Shown: positions 7,682-16,079, numbered from the stretch's first letter. The stretch: 18,121 nt of DNA from DATIYF01 sp035517775 (GCA_035517775.1 DATIYF010000115.1:1-18121); one strand, 5' to 3'. The notes: a model not told the origin generated them from the sequence alone. A program made the numbers and translations.

Positions 7682-9250
7682 TTACTTGCTTTCGTGATAC
7701 TCCATTTCAGTGTTCACCTGCCAGAGCGCCGTCTTGTCGGTCTTGCCGGCGGCAATGTTATCCACCGCCGTCATGGCGGTCAGCATGGAGTGGTCCTGGT
7801 TGTTGTACTTGTGCATGCCATTGCGGCCCACCAGAAACAGGTTTTCAAAGCCATCAAAATAGCTGCGCATCTCACCGAATCGCGCGTAGGTCCCGAAGTA
7901 TGCCGGGTAAGCCTTGATTATCCGCACTACGGTTGCATCTACCACATCCTCCTGAGCAACGATCTCGATGCGGTCGAGTTCTTGTTTCGCCAGCTCCACC
8001 ATCTCCGCATCCGATTTGCGCCAGAGATCATCGCCCTCATTGCAGAAGTATTCCACCCCCAGCCAGATGTGCCCGCTCGAGCCAACCATATACGGGCTCC
8101 AGTTATTGAAGATCTGCAGCCGGCCCGCCAGGATGTCGGGCTCCTGCAGATAAATCCAGTTGTCCGAAATGAGCGCGGGGTTTGAGCCTTCGTGCACCCT
8201 CAATTTTTTGACCAGCAGCCCCACGGTGATGAAGTCGCGATACAGCAATCCTTCGCTTACCTCGCGCACATTCGCGGGTACGCCTTCTCCCATGGCGCGT
8301 ACCAGGTCTTTGATCGCCATGGTAGAAAAAAAATAGTCGCCGGCAAAGCGGTGCTGCTGCCCGTTTCTGTCGGCGGCAATCACAGCCGTGATGCGGTTCC
8401 CCGAGTGCTCCATACCACAGACTTCCATTCCCGTGACCACGGAACCGCCCATACTCTGCACATCGCAGGCCACTGCCTCCCACATCTGTCCCGGGCCATA
8501 TTTCGGATAAAGAAACTGCTCGATCAGAGAGACCTCGGTCTTTTTCTGTGACACGCCGCCGTTGCTCGACTGAAACGCCTGCTTCGCGAAATGCAGAATC
8601 GCTTTGCGGATGGAAAGTCCCTTCACCCGCTGTTCTCCCCACTCCGCGCTGATCTCGCTGCAGGGCACGCCCCACACTTTCTCCGTGTATTCCTTGAAAA
8701 ATGTCTGGTAGAGCTCTCGCCCGAAGCGGCGGATGAAAAATTGCTCCAGGGTCGCAGGCGGCTTCTCGAAAGACAGCGCGCTCTTCAGATAGCTCAGGCC
8801 GATTCGGCTCGAACGCCACAGCCCCAGCTTGCGCAAAGTATCGGGCGTAAGCTGAATGGGATAATCAAAAAATCTGCGCAGATAGTAAATGCGCGATTTC
8901 CTGTGCCGCACCAGCATCACCCGGTCCGTGAGCTTGGGATCAGCAGTGGCCGGGCCCGTTGCTATGCTCCGGCTCGCGCCCTGATACGCCAGGCGCAACT
9001 CCTGCTCCGAGGTTTTCTCCAGGGGAAAACGCTCCAGCCACCACTGCATCACCCGGTCGCTCTTGGAGAAAAAACGGTGCCCGCCCATGTCCAGGCGATT
9101 GCCTTTGTAGTTGACCGTTTGGGAGAGGCCGCCCATCTGCCCGCTGCGCTCCAGCACCAGCGGCTTGATTGCGGTGCGAGTGAGCAGCTCATAGGCTGCC
9201 GTAAGCCCGGCAGGTCCGGCCCCAATAATGATCGCGGTGCCGTTCTTCAT
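7682..9250 (-). CDS. FAD-dependent oxidoreductase, UDP-galactopyranose-mutase-like / amine-oxidase-like
   Basis: A 522-aa flavoprotein. The N-terminal Rossmann motif IIIGAGPAGLTAAYELL (GxGxxG at 10-15) and ERSGQMGGLSQT bind FAD. GNRLDMGGHRFFSKSD resembles the MGGH/GPHxF region of UDP-galactopyranose mutase-like proteins. The C-terminal FAD-binding segment is ENLFLVGRNGMHKYNNQDHSMLTAM (about 469-493). The family includes enzymes labelled protoporphyrinogen oxidase, but heme synthesis is unlikely here because the gene follows a GT2 glycosyltransferase by 61 bases and precedes a GT-C-like gene. A role in nucleotide- or lipid-linked sugar conversion is inferred. ATG 9250 has GAGG about 7 bases upstream. 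The exact reaction is unknown. Confidence 0.88.
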   Translation of the reverse strand: MKNGTAIIIGAGPAGLTAAYELLTRTAIKPLVLERSGQMGGLSQTVNYKGNRLDMGGHRFFSKSDRVMQWWLERFPLEKTSEQELRLAYQGASRSIATGPATADPKLTDRVMLVRHRKSRIYYLRRFFDYPIQLTPDTLRKLGLWRSSRIGLSYLKSALSFEKPPATLEQFFIRRFGRELYQTFFKEYTEKVWGVPCSEISAEWGEQRVKGLSIRKAILHFAKQAFQSSNGGVSQKKTEVSLIEQFLYPKYGPGQMWEAVACDVQSMGGSVVTGMEVCGMEHSGNRITAVIAADRNGQQHRFAGDYFFSTMAIKDLVRAMGEGVPANVREVSEGLLYRDFITVGLLVKKLRVHEGSNPALISDNWIYLQEPDILAGRLQIFNNWSPYMVGSSGHIWLGVEYFCNEGDDLWRKSDAEMVELAKQELDRIEIVAQEDVVDATVVRIIKAYPAYFGTYARFGEMRSYFDGFENLFLVGRNGMHKYNNQDHSMLTAMTAVDNIAAGKTDKTALWQVNTEMEYHESK

Positions 9251-9311
9251 CTCACTGCCTCGGAGGAGCCGCGCCGTTGAGGATTAAATCCGGCCTGCAG
9301 GCGGTTCCCGC

Positions 9312-10118
9312 CTACCCGCCCGACTGCTTCGCCGCGCGCCCGGTCAGTGGAATCGCGTAACTCAACTCCAGGCGCTTGCCCTTTTCGCTGAAAATGCGGA
9401 ACTGGGCCAGTCCCGCCTTCTGCGCGGCGAACTTCAGCGTGGTCTCCACCACCCCCAGCCCGTACTTCACGCTGCGCCGGAAGTTGATGGACGAGGCTTC
9501 GTCAAAATATTTGGTGGGGCAGGAAACCTCTCCGATGCGGAATCCAAAGTACACGCACTGCGCCAGCATCTGATTGTCGAAGACAAAATCGTCGGAGTTC
9601 TCCAGCAGCGGCAACCGGCTGAGCACTTCGCGGCTGAAGGCGCGGTAGCCGCTGTGATATTCCGAGAGCTTGGCCCTCAGAAAGAAATTCTCCAAGGCCG
9701 TAAGCAGGCGGTTGGCAACATACTTATAACGCGGCATGCCGCCGCGCAGGGCTTGCCCGCCAATGATGCGCGATCCCAGCACCACGTCATAAACGTTGTA
9801 GGCGACCATGCTGGCCATGGCCGTGACCAGCAGCGGCGTGTATTGATAATCCGGATGCAGCATGATCACTACGTCCGCCCCCGCGGCCAGCGCCTCGCGG
9901 TAGCAAGTCTGCTGGTTGCGGCCGTAGCCGTAGTTCTGATCGTGCACGAAGTAGCGTAGCCCCAGGCGCTCGGCCAGTCTCACCGTTCCATCCGAGCTGT
10001 GATCATCCACCAGAAGACAGATGTCCACCAGTTCGGGCAGCTCCCGCACCGTGGCTTCCAGAGTTTTTTCCGCGTTATAGGCGGGCATAACAACCGCCAC
10101 CCGCTTCTGATTGATCAT
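9312..10118 (-). CDS. Glycosyltransferase family 2, dolichol-phosphate-mannose-synthase-like
   Basis: A 268-aa cytoplasmic GT-A enzyme predicted to move a sugar from a nucleotide donor, often to a polyprenyl phosphate carrier. Visible motifs are VAVVMPAYNAEKTLEATV (about 7-24), DDHSSDGT (38-45) for nucleotide binding, NYGYGRNQQTCYREAL, and SEYHSGYRAFSREVL near the acceptor site. At the metal-binding position it has HPDYQY (88-93) where the DPM class usually has DADLQ/DADxQ; one Asp is retained. No transmembrane domain is attached. ATG 10118 has GAGG 5 bases upstream. First gene of the minus-strand glycan-like cluster; a polyprenyl-sugar product for the GT-C-like protein is a reasonable but unproven link. 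Confidence 0.92.
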   Translation of the reverse strand: MINQKRVAVVMPAYNAEKTLEATVRELPELVDICLLVDDHSSDGTVRLAERLGLRYFVHDQNYGYGRNQQTCYREALAAGADVVIMLHPDYQYTPLLVTAMASMVAYNVYDVVLGSRIIGGQALRGGMPRYKYVANRLLTALENFFLRAKLSEYHSGYRAFSREVLSRLPLLENSDDFVFDNQMLAQCVYFGFRIGEVSCPTKYFDEASSINFRRSVKYGLGVVETTLKFAAQKAGLAQFRIFSEKGKRLELSYAIPLTGRAAKQSGG

Positions 10119-10176
10119 TCTGGCCTCAGGGTGAGCATTGCGGCTCAGCCTATGTGGTCGGAAATCCTATGAGGCA

Positions 10177-10204
10177 ATCATACAGTTGCAAGCCAATTCC
10201 GCAA
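10177..10204 (-). promoter_or_regulatory. Possible promoter for the GT2 cluster
   Basis: On the minus strand TTGCGG (10204-10199) and TATGAT (10182-10177) are separated by 16 bases. The -10 box matches 5 of 6 consensus bases, the -35 box only three. The predicted leader before the ATG at 10118 would be about 50 bases. It would separate the GT2 cluster from zwf. Acidobacterial promoter consensus is poorly known, so this is tentative. Confidence 0.3.
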
Positions 10205-10283
10205 ATTATTCAGGGGGAAAGGAAACGGATTTTCCCGAAACAGGAGAGCGTCATCGTGCTATTTCCAGGTCGTGGGTCCTGGG

Positions 10284-10318
10284 TTCCTTCGTGCGCCTTC
10301 GTGCCCTTTGTGGTGAAG
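10284..10318. repeat. Short degenerate tandem repeat of a CCTTCGTG-type unit
   Basis: The plus strand reads three imperfect copies of a 9-10 base unit, CCTTCGTGCG, CCTTCGTGCC, then CTTTGTGGTG. From memory, the reverse reading (ACCACAAAGGGCACGAAGG) resembles a degenerate intergenic repeat common in many bacterial genomes, including Acidobacteria. It sits just after the zwf stop on the minus strand. No function is known to me. Confidence 0.5.
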
Positions 10319-10332
10319 GCCTTTCAAGCGGT

Positions 10333-11709
10333 TCACTCCGGTTTGTACCAGCCCTCCGCGCCCGCAACCAGCGAGTCCGCTTCGGCTGGACCCCAACTGC
10401 CGGGCTGATAGGAGTGCACCGGGGTGGCGTCGCCGAGGATCGGGTCCACGATCCGCCAGGCCTCTTCCACGTAGTCTTCGCGGGCAAAGTGCGCCTGCTC
10501 GCCGCGCATCGCATCCCCCAGCAACTCCTCGTAGGCCTGCGCTTCGGCCGGATCAGAAGCTTCGGTAAGCATCAATTCGGCCGGCTTGCCGCGAAACACG
10601 TCGCCCGCCACCTTCACCTGCGCTCCCATCGCGATCACTGAGTTCGGGGTCACGCGAAAGCGCACATAATTTGCCGGCGGCCGCCCCTCGGAAAAAATCG
10701 CCGGCGGCTGGCGCAGCTTCACTCGCACTTCGGTGACCGTGACCGGCAGCGATTTTCCCGCCCGGATGTAAAACGGCACTCCCTGCCAGCGCCACGAATT
10801 CAGCGCCAGCCGCAGCGCCACGAAGGTCTCAACCGCGGAGCCCGGCTTTACCCCCGGCTCATCGCGATAGCCGCTGAATTGTCCGCGCACCACATCCTGC
10901 GGCCGCAGCGCCGGAATGCTGCGCAGCACCTTCACCTTCTCATCGCGCAAAACTTCGGTCTGCATGTAGGGCGGCGGCTCCATGGCCACGTTGGTCAGCA
11001 ACTGCAGCAGATGGTTCTGCACCACGTCGCGAATCGCGCCGGCCGCATCGTAAAACGCCCCGCGCCCATGCACTCCGAAGTTTTCCGCCATGGTGATCTG
11101 CACTTCCTCAACATAGTTCCGGTTCCAGAAAGGCTCGAAGAAGGAATTGGCAAAGCGCGAAAACAGCACGTTCTGCACCGCGTTCTTCCCCAGATAGTGG
11201 TCCACGCGAAAAATCGCGTTCTCATGGAAGGCGCTGTGCAGCACCTGGTTCAGCTTGCGCGCCGAGTCCAGATCGTGGCCGAATGGCTTCTCCACCACCA
11301 CCCGCGCGCCGTGAGAGCATTGCGAGCTCTTGAGCTGCTCGACCACCTTGGGAAATAAAGCAGGCGGAATGGCCAGGTAGTGCAGCGGATGTTGCGCGCC
11401 CCCCAGTTCCTGCCGCAGCTGGCGGAAGGTGGCCGGGTCGGCGTAATCGCCGTCAATATATTTGAGTGAGGCCGCCAGCTTGGCGAAGGCTGCCGGGTCA
11501 AAGCTGCCCGAGTGTTCTGCGCTGTCCTTGGCCCGCTCTTTCAGTTGCTCCAGGTTCCAGCCTGACTTCGCCACCCCGATCACCGGCATATTCAGCCGGT
11601 CTTTCGCCGCCAGCGCCTGTAATGAGGGAAATATCTTCTTGTAAGCCAGGTCTCCGGTTGCGCCAAAGAACACCAGCGCGTCTGCCATGGTCTGCGTCAT
11701 GTTCTTCAT
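10333..11709 (-). CDS. zwf: Glucose-6-phosphate 1-dehydrogenase
   Basis: Oxidises glucose 6-phosphate to 6-phosphogluconolactone with NADP, opening the oxidative pentose-phosphate pathway. The nucleotide-binding loop is FFGATGDLAYKKIFPSL (GATGDL at 16-21). YLAIPP is at 111-116, EKPFG at 140-144, and the active-site signature RVDHYLGK at 168-175 includes the substrate-binding His/Lys. VQITMAENFGVHGRGAFYDAAGAIRD and QNHLLQLL follow, then IRAGKSLP in the C-terminal domain. At 458 aa it is a little shorter than the usual 480-500. ATG 11709 is used; its Shine-Dalgarno (AAGAAAG) is weak, and Met4 and Met8 are alternatives. No gnd or pgl neighbour is seen. It is divergent from the GH15 gene, fitting joint use of released glucose. 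Confidence 0.96.
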   Translation of the reverse strand: MKNMTQTMADALVFFGATGDLAYKKIFPSLQALAAKDRLNMPVIGVAKSGWNLEQLKERAKDSAEHSGSFDPAAFAKLAASLKYIDGDYADPATFRQLRQELGGAQHPLHYLAIPPALFPKVVEQLKSSQCSHGARVVVEKPFGHDLDSARKLNQVLHSAFHENAIFRVDHYLGKNAVQNVLFSRFANSFFEPFWNRNYVEEVQITMAENFGVHGRGAFYDAAGAIRDVVQNHLLQLLTNVAMEPPPYMQTEVLRDEKVKVLRSIPALRPQDVVRGQFSGYRDEPGVKPGSAVETFVALRLALNSWRWQGVPFYIRAGKSLPVTVTEVRVKLRQPPAIFSEGRPPANYVRFRVTPNSVIAMGAQVKVAGDVFRGKPAELMLTEASDPAEAQAYEELLGDAMRGEQAHFAREDYVEEAWRIVDPILGDATPVHSYQPGSWGPAEADSLVAGAEGWYKPE

Positions 11710-11867
11710 CTTTCTTACTCAGATGCCGCGGTTCTCAGAATCGTTCGGACGAAATGCGCCTTCCCGGCCAACGAACTGCCCTGAATCGTCGTCTCAACCT
11801 TACTACTTCGGCAAAGGTTTGCCCTGAGCGGGAAAGCAGGCGGATTATAGGTCAGGAGAATGGAGGG

Positions 11868-13769
11868 ATGACTGAAACTATCGCGCCCCGCCCCGGAACT
11901 GAATTGCGCCGGTCCGCGCACATTCAGGACTACGGCATCATCGGCGATTGCCGTTCGGCGGCGCTCATTTCCCGCTACGGGTCGCTCGATTGGCTATGCT
12001 GGCCGCGCTTTGACAGCCCCGCCATCTTTGCCGCCCTGCTCGACCCCGATCGCGGCGGCCACTGGAGCATCGCCCCCGCAGAGGTGCGCTCCATCCACCG
12101 CCAGTACATCCGCGAAACCAACGTACTGCAGACCAGCTTCGATTGCAGCCCCGGCAAAGCGGTGCTCACCGACCTGATGCCGGTCGCCAGCGAAGAATTC
12201 AAGCGGCGCGCTCCCCTGCCCGACCACGAAATCACCCGGCAGATTGAATGCACATCGGGCTCGGTGAGAGTCGAAGTCGAGTACTTTCCCCGGCCCGATT
12301 TCGGGGCGGGCTCGGCCGGCTTGCGCGCGCGCGGCCAGTTGGGGATTCAGGCCCAGGTTGGCCGCGGAGTGTATTGGCTGCGCAGCAGCGCACCGCTCCG
12401 CATCCTTGAGGGCAAGCGCTGCCACGCCAGCGTCGTTCTTGAGGCGGGGCAAAAGCTTCAGTTCTCGCTCAGCTATTGCGACAGCACGCCGGCGATTCTG
12501 CCGCCGCTCGGCGAGTGGACCCGCCAGAGCATTGCGGGCTCGGTCGCATGGTGGCAGGCGTGGGCCGGGCGCGCGAAATACGATGGCCCCTATCGCCAGG
12601 CCGTCGTTCGCAGCGCACTGGCGCTGAAGCTGCTCACCTATTCCCCTTCGGGCGCCATTGTGGCCGCCGCCACCACCTCTCTGCCGGAGCGCATCGGTGG
12701 CCCGCTCAACTGGGACTACCGCTATTGCTGGCTGCGCGACGCCTCGCTTACCGTTCGCGGCCTGCTCGGACTGGGATATCACGAGGAAGCCGGCGACTTC
12801 ATCGAGTGGATGCTGCAGGCCACCCGGCTCACCAACCCGGAGCTGCGCATCATGTACACGGTTTACGGGCAGCAGGCGCCGCATGAGCGCGAGCTCAAAT
12901 ATCTGTGCGGCTACCAGAATTCCCGCCCGGTGCGGGTGGGCAATGGCGCGCGCTCCCAGCTGCAGCTCGATGTTTATGGCGAGGTCATGGATGCCGCCGC
13001 GCAATATGCCTTCTATGGCGGCGATTTCGACGATGACATGCGCAAGACCCTGCTCAAGCTGGGCAACTACGTCGCCGCCCACTGGGATTCGCCCGATGAA
13101 GGCATCTGGGAGCCGCGCAATGGCCGGCAGAACCACACTCACTCGCGCGTGCTCTGCTGGACCGCCCTCGACCGCCTCATCTCGCTCGGCAACAAGGGGC
13201 TTCTCAACCATGCGCCGCTCGATTCCTATCGCGAAAACAGCGAGTTGCTTCGCCGCCAGATCCATGACCAGGCCTGGAATGAAGAGCTGCAGAGCTACTC
13301 CAACGTTCTCGGCGGCAGCGAGCTCGATGCCGCCCTGCTTCTCATGTCGTGGTACGGCTTCGAGAAAGCTGATTCGCCGCGTATGCAGGGCACTTACCGC
13401 GCGATCCGGAAACATCTCGGCGCCGAGCACGGCCTGGTCTATCGCTACCGCTCCGATCCTTCCGAGGGCGCCTTCGCCATCTGCAGCTTCTGGGAGGTCG
13501 AATACCTCGCCCTCGGCGGCGGCTCACTTGAGGAAGCCCACGCCCTGTTTCGCAGCCTGCTCCGCTTCCAGAATGATCTCGGACTGTACGCGGAAGAGAT
13601 TGACCCCGCGAGCGGCGCCGCCCTGGGCAATTTCCCCCAGGCATTTACTCATGTGGGCCTGGTGGGCGCCGCCCTCTCGCTGCAGGAGCGCGAAGAAGGA
13701 GCGCAGCAGTTGCCGCATCGCCCCGAACGCGCCGCCAATCGCAGCGCCGCCGTGGAGGCGCACGCATGA
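11868..13769 (+). CDS. Glycoside hydrolase family 15 (glucoamylase- or trehalase-type)
   Basis: A 633-aa inverting alpha-glucosidase predicted to release glucose from alpha-glucans or trehalose. The N-terminal beta-sandwich (about 20-215) opens with the family's IGDCRSAALISRYGSLDWLCWPRFDSPAIF. The (alpha/alpha)6 catalytic barrel (about 240-605) has SLPERIGGPLNWDYRYCWLRDAS (271-293), PVRVGNGARSQLQLDVYGE, EGIWEPR with Glu415 as the likely general acid, and LYAEEIDPASG with Glu576/577 as the likely base, then GNFPQAFTHVGLV. The same clade contains actinobacterial trehalases, so glucoamylase versus trehalase cannot be settled. There is no signal peptide, so it is probably cytoplasmic. AGGAG lies 9 bases before ATG 11868. 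Its stop overlaps the next gene by ATGA. Confidence 0.94.
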   Translation: MTETIAPRPGTELRRSAHIQDYGIIGDCRSAALISRYGSLDWLCWPRFDSPAIFAALLDPDRGGHWSIAPAEVRSIHRQYIRETNVLQTSFDCSPGKAVLTDLMPVASEEFKRRAPLPDHEITRQIECTSGSVRVEVEYFPRPDFGAGSAGLRARGQLGIQAQVGRGVYWLRSSAPLRILEGKRCHASVVLEAGQKLQFSLSYCDSTPAILPPLGEWTRQSIAGSVAWWQAWAGRAKYDGPYRQAVVRSALALKLLTYSPSGAIVAAATTSLPERIGGPLNWDYRYCWLRDASLTVRGLLGLGYHEEAGDFIEWMLQATRLTNPELRIMYTVYGQQAPHERELKYLCGYQNSRPVRVGNGARSQLQLDVYGEVMDAAAQYAFYGGDFDDDMRKTLLKLGNYVAAHWDSPDEGIWEPRNGRQNHTHSRVLCWTALDRLISLGNKGLLNHAPLDSYRENSELLRRQIHDQAWNEELQSYSNVLGGSELDAALLLMSWYGFEKADSPRMQGTYRAIRKHLGAEHGLVYRYRSDPSEGAFAICSFWEVEYLALGGGSLEEAHALFRSLLRFQNDLGLYAEEIDPASGAALGNFPQAFTHVGLVGAALSLQEREEGAQQLPHRPERAANRSAAVEAHA

Positions 13770-14242
13770 ACTTCGCCAGCTGGCTGTTATGGGGCTTCGT
13801 CGCCACCGTGGCCAACGCCATCCTGCTGCACGGCAGCCAGGGCCTGGGCCTCACCCGCCTTAACCTTCCCTATATTCTGGGGATGGCCGTCACTCCCGAC
13901 CGCGACAAAGCCCGGCTCTACGGCTTTCTGATTCATACCGCGAACGGCTGGCTGTTCTCGCTGCTGTACGTTTTTATCTTCGAATCTCTGCAGCGCACCA
14001 GCTGGTGGCTGGGCGCCCTCATTGGCATCGGGCACGCCTTGTTTCTTCTGGTGGTGGTCTTCCCCGTCATGCCCGGCCTGCATCCCCGCATGGCCAGCGA
14101 GCAGCACGGCCCTAGCGCCAGCCGCATGCTTGAGCCGCCGGGCTTCATGGCGCTCAACTATGGCCTTCGCACGCCGGTCTCAGTCCTCGTGGCCCACATC
14201 GTGTTCGGAATTATCCTCGGCGTCTTTTATCACCTGAAATGA
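13766..14242 (+). CDS. Small integral membrane protein of unknown function
   Basis: A 158-aa protein with four hydrophobic helices at about 5-24, 52-73, 82-102 and 137-156. The loop between helices 3 and 4 holds MPGLHPRMASEQHGP, with several His/Met residues, and PGFMALNYGLRTPV. I do not recognise a family. The start overlaps the GH15 stop as ATGA, and GGAGG lies 7 bases upstream, so translation is probably coupled. The coupling suggests a functional link, but a transport or sensing role would be a guess. Confidence 0.8.
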   Translation: MNFASWLLWGFVATVANAILLHGSQGLGLTRLNLPYILGMAVTPDRDKARLYGFLIHTANGWLFSLLYVFIFESLQRTSWWLGALIGIGHALFLLVVVFPVMPGLHPRMASEQHGPSASRMLEPPGFMALNYGLRTPVSVLVAHIVFGIILGVFYHLK

Positions 14243-14258
14243 TCGCGGTCAGGCGATC
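14241..14258. terminator. Short hairpin between convergent genes
   Basis: GATCGC (14241-14246), loop GGTCAG, GCGATC (14253-14258). It sits between the plus-strand membrane protein stop and the end of the minus-strand exosortase gene. There is no T-run on either side, so it is a weak terminator candidate at best. Confidence 0.25.
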
Positions 14259-14263
14259 GCGCC

Positions 14264-15904
14264 CTATGGCTTCTCTTTCGCGAAGCGCACCAAATCCGCG
14301 GTATTCATCCCGGCAACGAAATCTCTAAGCCGCGCCAGCATCTGTTCCTGCGAGGCCGCTCCGCCTGACCGCACTCTTACCACCACCGGCAGCGGAGAAG
14401 AGGTTGGCCGCAGAAAAAGATCACCCAGCCCCATGCCGGCGAACACGAAGTTCCCGCTGCGCGGCATGACCACCGACTGGTTGCATCCGCCGGCGTCGCA
14501 CACGGTGGCGGCTTCCAGAATCGGCTTGCCCTCCTCGGCGTAGAAATCCAGGTCGAAGGTGGCGGAGCCGCCGTTGGCCGCGGCCAGCTTCTCCATCCGT
14601 TGCCAGGCGGGGCGGTCGCCGCGCGCGAGGTGGCAGCCAATGGGATAGTGCACCCCCGGCCCCAGCCAGAGCCCCACGTCAATCTCATTCCCCGCGCTAT
14701 CTGTGTACGCCGCCCAGCGATACAACGCCTGGCCGAGCGTGTCCTCTTCCTGCCAGGCGCGCCGGCGGTGGTAGTTGCCCAGCTCTTGCGGCAGCAGGGC
14801 TGCGGCGAGCGGACTCTCCCCGGCCCCGCCCCGCGCCCGGCGCAGAAGATCGCGCAGGTTGGGGACCGCCGAGAGCAGCGCCAGCAGCAGCACCGCTGTT
14901 CCTTTCCACAGAACTGCTCTCTTCTTCATTGGCGCCGGCGGCGCGCTTTCCGCGCGCGCAGCGCCGGCCCCCGCGTCTATCTGCGCCGGCCCGGCGCGCC
15001 GCTTCCACCGGATCAGCACCGCGAACAGCGCCACCGCGAGCAAAAATAAAACTCCGCCGATCAGGTAGTCGGCGCCTTCGCCGTGCGCCTGCAACCAAGG
15101 AAAGGCCAGCGCCAGGCGATAAAACAGCACCAGCACGCACAGCCGCAGCAGATTGAAGACGTAGCCCAGCGCCACCGCTCCCACCACCAGCAGGGCGCGG
15201 AAGCGCAGCGAAAAGCGGTAGAGATAGCCCACGATCAGAGCGAGGTAGCCCAGGGTGACGGCGCCGCGAATGCCGTTGCAGCCGGGGGCGATGAACATGC
15301 CAAAGTTAGGGGCGAACATCAGCCGCAGCTGGTTCACATCGGGATGCACCCCGATGGCCAGGGCGAAGGCCTGGGCCACGCGCGCGGAGGCATATTGCAG
15401 AGGGATATCAATGGCGGCGAAGGCGGTGGGCACGGGGTTGACCAGCAGCAGCAGCGCCAGGGGAAACAGGCAGCGCCGCCACACCCGCGTGCCGCCCAGC
15501 AGCAGCAGCACGCCGCTGCCAAAGGCAAACACCGTCAGCCCCAGGGGCAACAGGGGCACGGCCATGCCGGGGGCAAACACCAGCGCCTGCACGGCGTTGC
15601 CTCCGCTGCGGCCGAGCACCAGCGCGTAGAGCAGAGGGAGCAGGCCCCACCAGGTGCCGCGCGCCTCCCATCCCATGGCGCGCCAGGCGCGCAGGACCAG
15701 GGCGACGCTGATCAAGGGAAAATACATGCCGATGGAGCGCAGCGCGTCGGTGCTCCAGATGCGCCACATCAGCGCCAGCGCGAGCACAAAGATTCCGGCG
15801 AAGCCGGCCAGCATCCAGGGCAGGAGCGAGGGCAGGGGGGTGCGGCGCCAATCAAGAGTGAGAGAGGGAAAGAGGCGCTCGGGAAGATAGGCTGTCTGTT
15901 GCAT
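14264..15904 (-). CDS. Exosortase fused to EpsI-like C-terminal domain (XrtJ-like)
   Basis: A 546-aa membrane protein. Residues about 25-300 form an exosortase with about eight helices, a transpeptidase-like enzyme that cleaves PEP-CTERM-type tails at the outer face of the inner membrane. The triad is in place: Cys209 in IAPGCNGIRGAVTLGYLALI, Arg254 in NLLRLCVLV, His274 in HGEGADYLIGG. After a basic, Ala/Pro-rich linker (about 300-330) and one more helix (333-348) comes an EpsI-like domain (about 360-540) with VHYPIGCHLARGDRPAW, matching EpsI's His/Cys segment. The fusion recalls the acidobacterial exosortase type J; that assignment is from memory. The frame runs on to 16180 through repeats, but the conserved protein fits ATG 15904, though its Shine-Dalgarno is poor. 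The likely substrate is the gene at 16233-16433. Confidence 0.88.
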   Translation of the reverse strand: MQQTAYLPERLFPSLTLDWRRTPLPSLLPWMLAGFAGIFVLALALMWRIWSTDALRSIGMYFPLISVALVLRAWRAMGWEARGTWWGLLPLLYALVLGRSGGNAVQALVFAPGMAVPLLPLGLTVFAFGSGVLLLLGGTRVWRRCLFPLALLLLVNPVPTAFAAIDIPLQYASARVAQAFALAIGVHPDVNQLRLMFAPNFGMFIAPGCNGIRGAVTLGYLALIVGYLYRFSLRFRALLVVGAVALGYVFNLLRLCVLVLFYRLALAFPWLQAHGEGADYLIGGVLFLLAVALFAVLIRWKRRAGPAQIDAGAGAARAESAPPAPMKKRAVLWKGTAVLLLALLSAVPNLRDLLRRARGGAGESPLAAALLPQELGNYHRRRAWQEEDTLGQALYRWAAYTDSAGNEIDVGLWLGPGVHYPIGCHLARGDRPAWQRMEKLAAANGGSATFDLDFYAEEGKPILEAATVCDAGGCNQSVVMPRSGNFVFAGMGLGDLFLRPTSSPLPVVVRVRSGGAASQEQMLARLRDFVAGMNTADLVRFAKEKP

Positions 15905-16014
15905 TCCAGGAATCGGACTGCCGGCCACCGGCAGAGACCATTCTAGCTTTTTTGGCCGGGCGGGCGGGAGGGTGGGGGCGGCAGGCGGGAAAAGGGCCTG
16001 GCAAAACGCACAAA

Positions 16015-16057
16015 TGTTCCGGCGGGAACACAATGTGCATACAGAATTGTATGCACA
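16015..16057. promoter_or_regulatory. Two adjacent perfect inverted repeats upstream of the exosortase gene
   Basis: TGTTCC (16015-16020) and GGAACA (16025-16030) flank GGCG. Three bases on, TGTGCATACA (16034-16043) and TGTATGCACA (16048-16057) flank GAAT. Both are perfect. They lie 110-155 bases upstream of the exosortase start, in a locally AT-richer patch, after the terminator of the small upstream gene. They look like operator sites for dimeric regulators. A TTGACA at 16066-16071 (+) has no good -10. Confidence 0.55.
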
Positions 16058-16079
16058 ATTTTGTATTGACATCCAAGTG

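Noticed and set aside
7682..9250. Protoporphyrinogen oxidase (heme synthesis)
   Set aside because: Only the general FAD/amine-oxidase fold supports it. The mutase-like motifs and glycosyltransferase neighbours point to sugar chemistry.
11994..13430. 478-codon minus-strand open frame inside the GH15 gene
   Set aside because: The opposite strand encodes a complete GH15 with catalytic motifs. The antisense product has no recognisable motif.
12658..13863. 401-codon plus-strand open frame overlapping GH15
   Set aside because: Ser/Arg/Ala-rich shadow of the GH15 frame.
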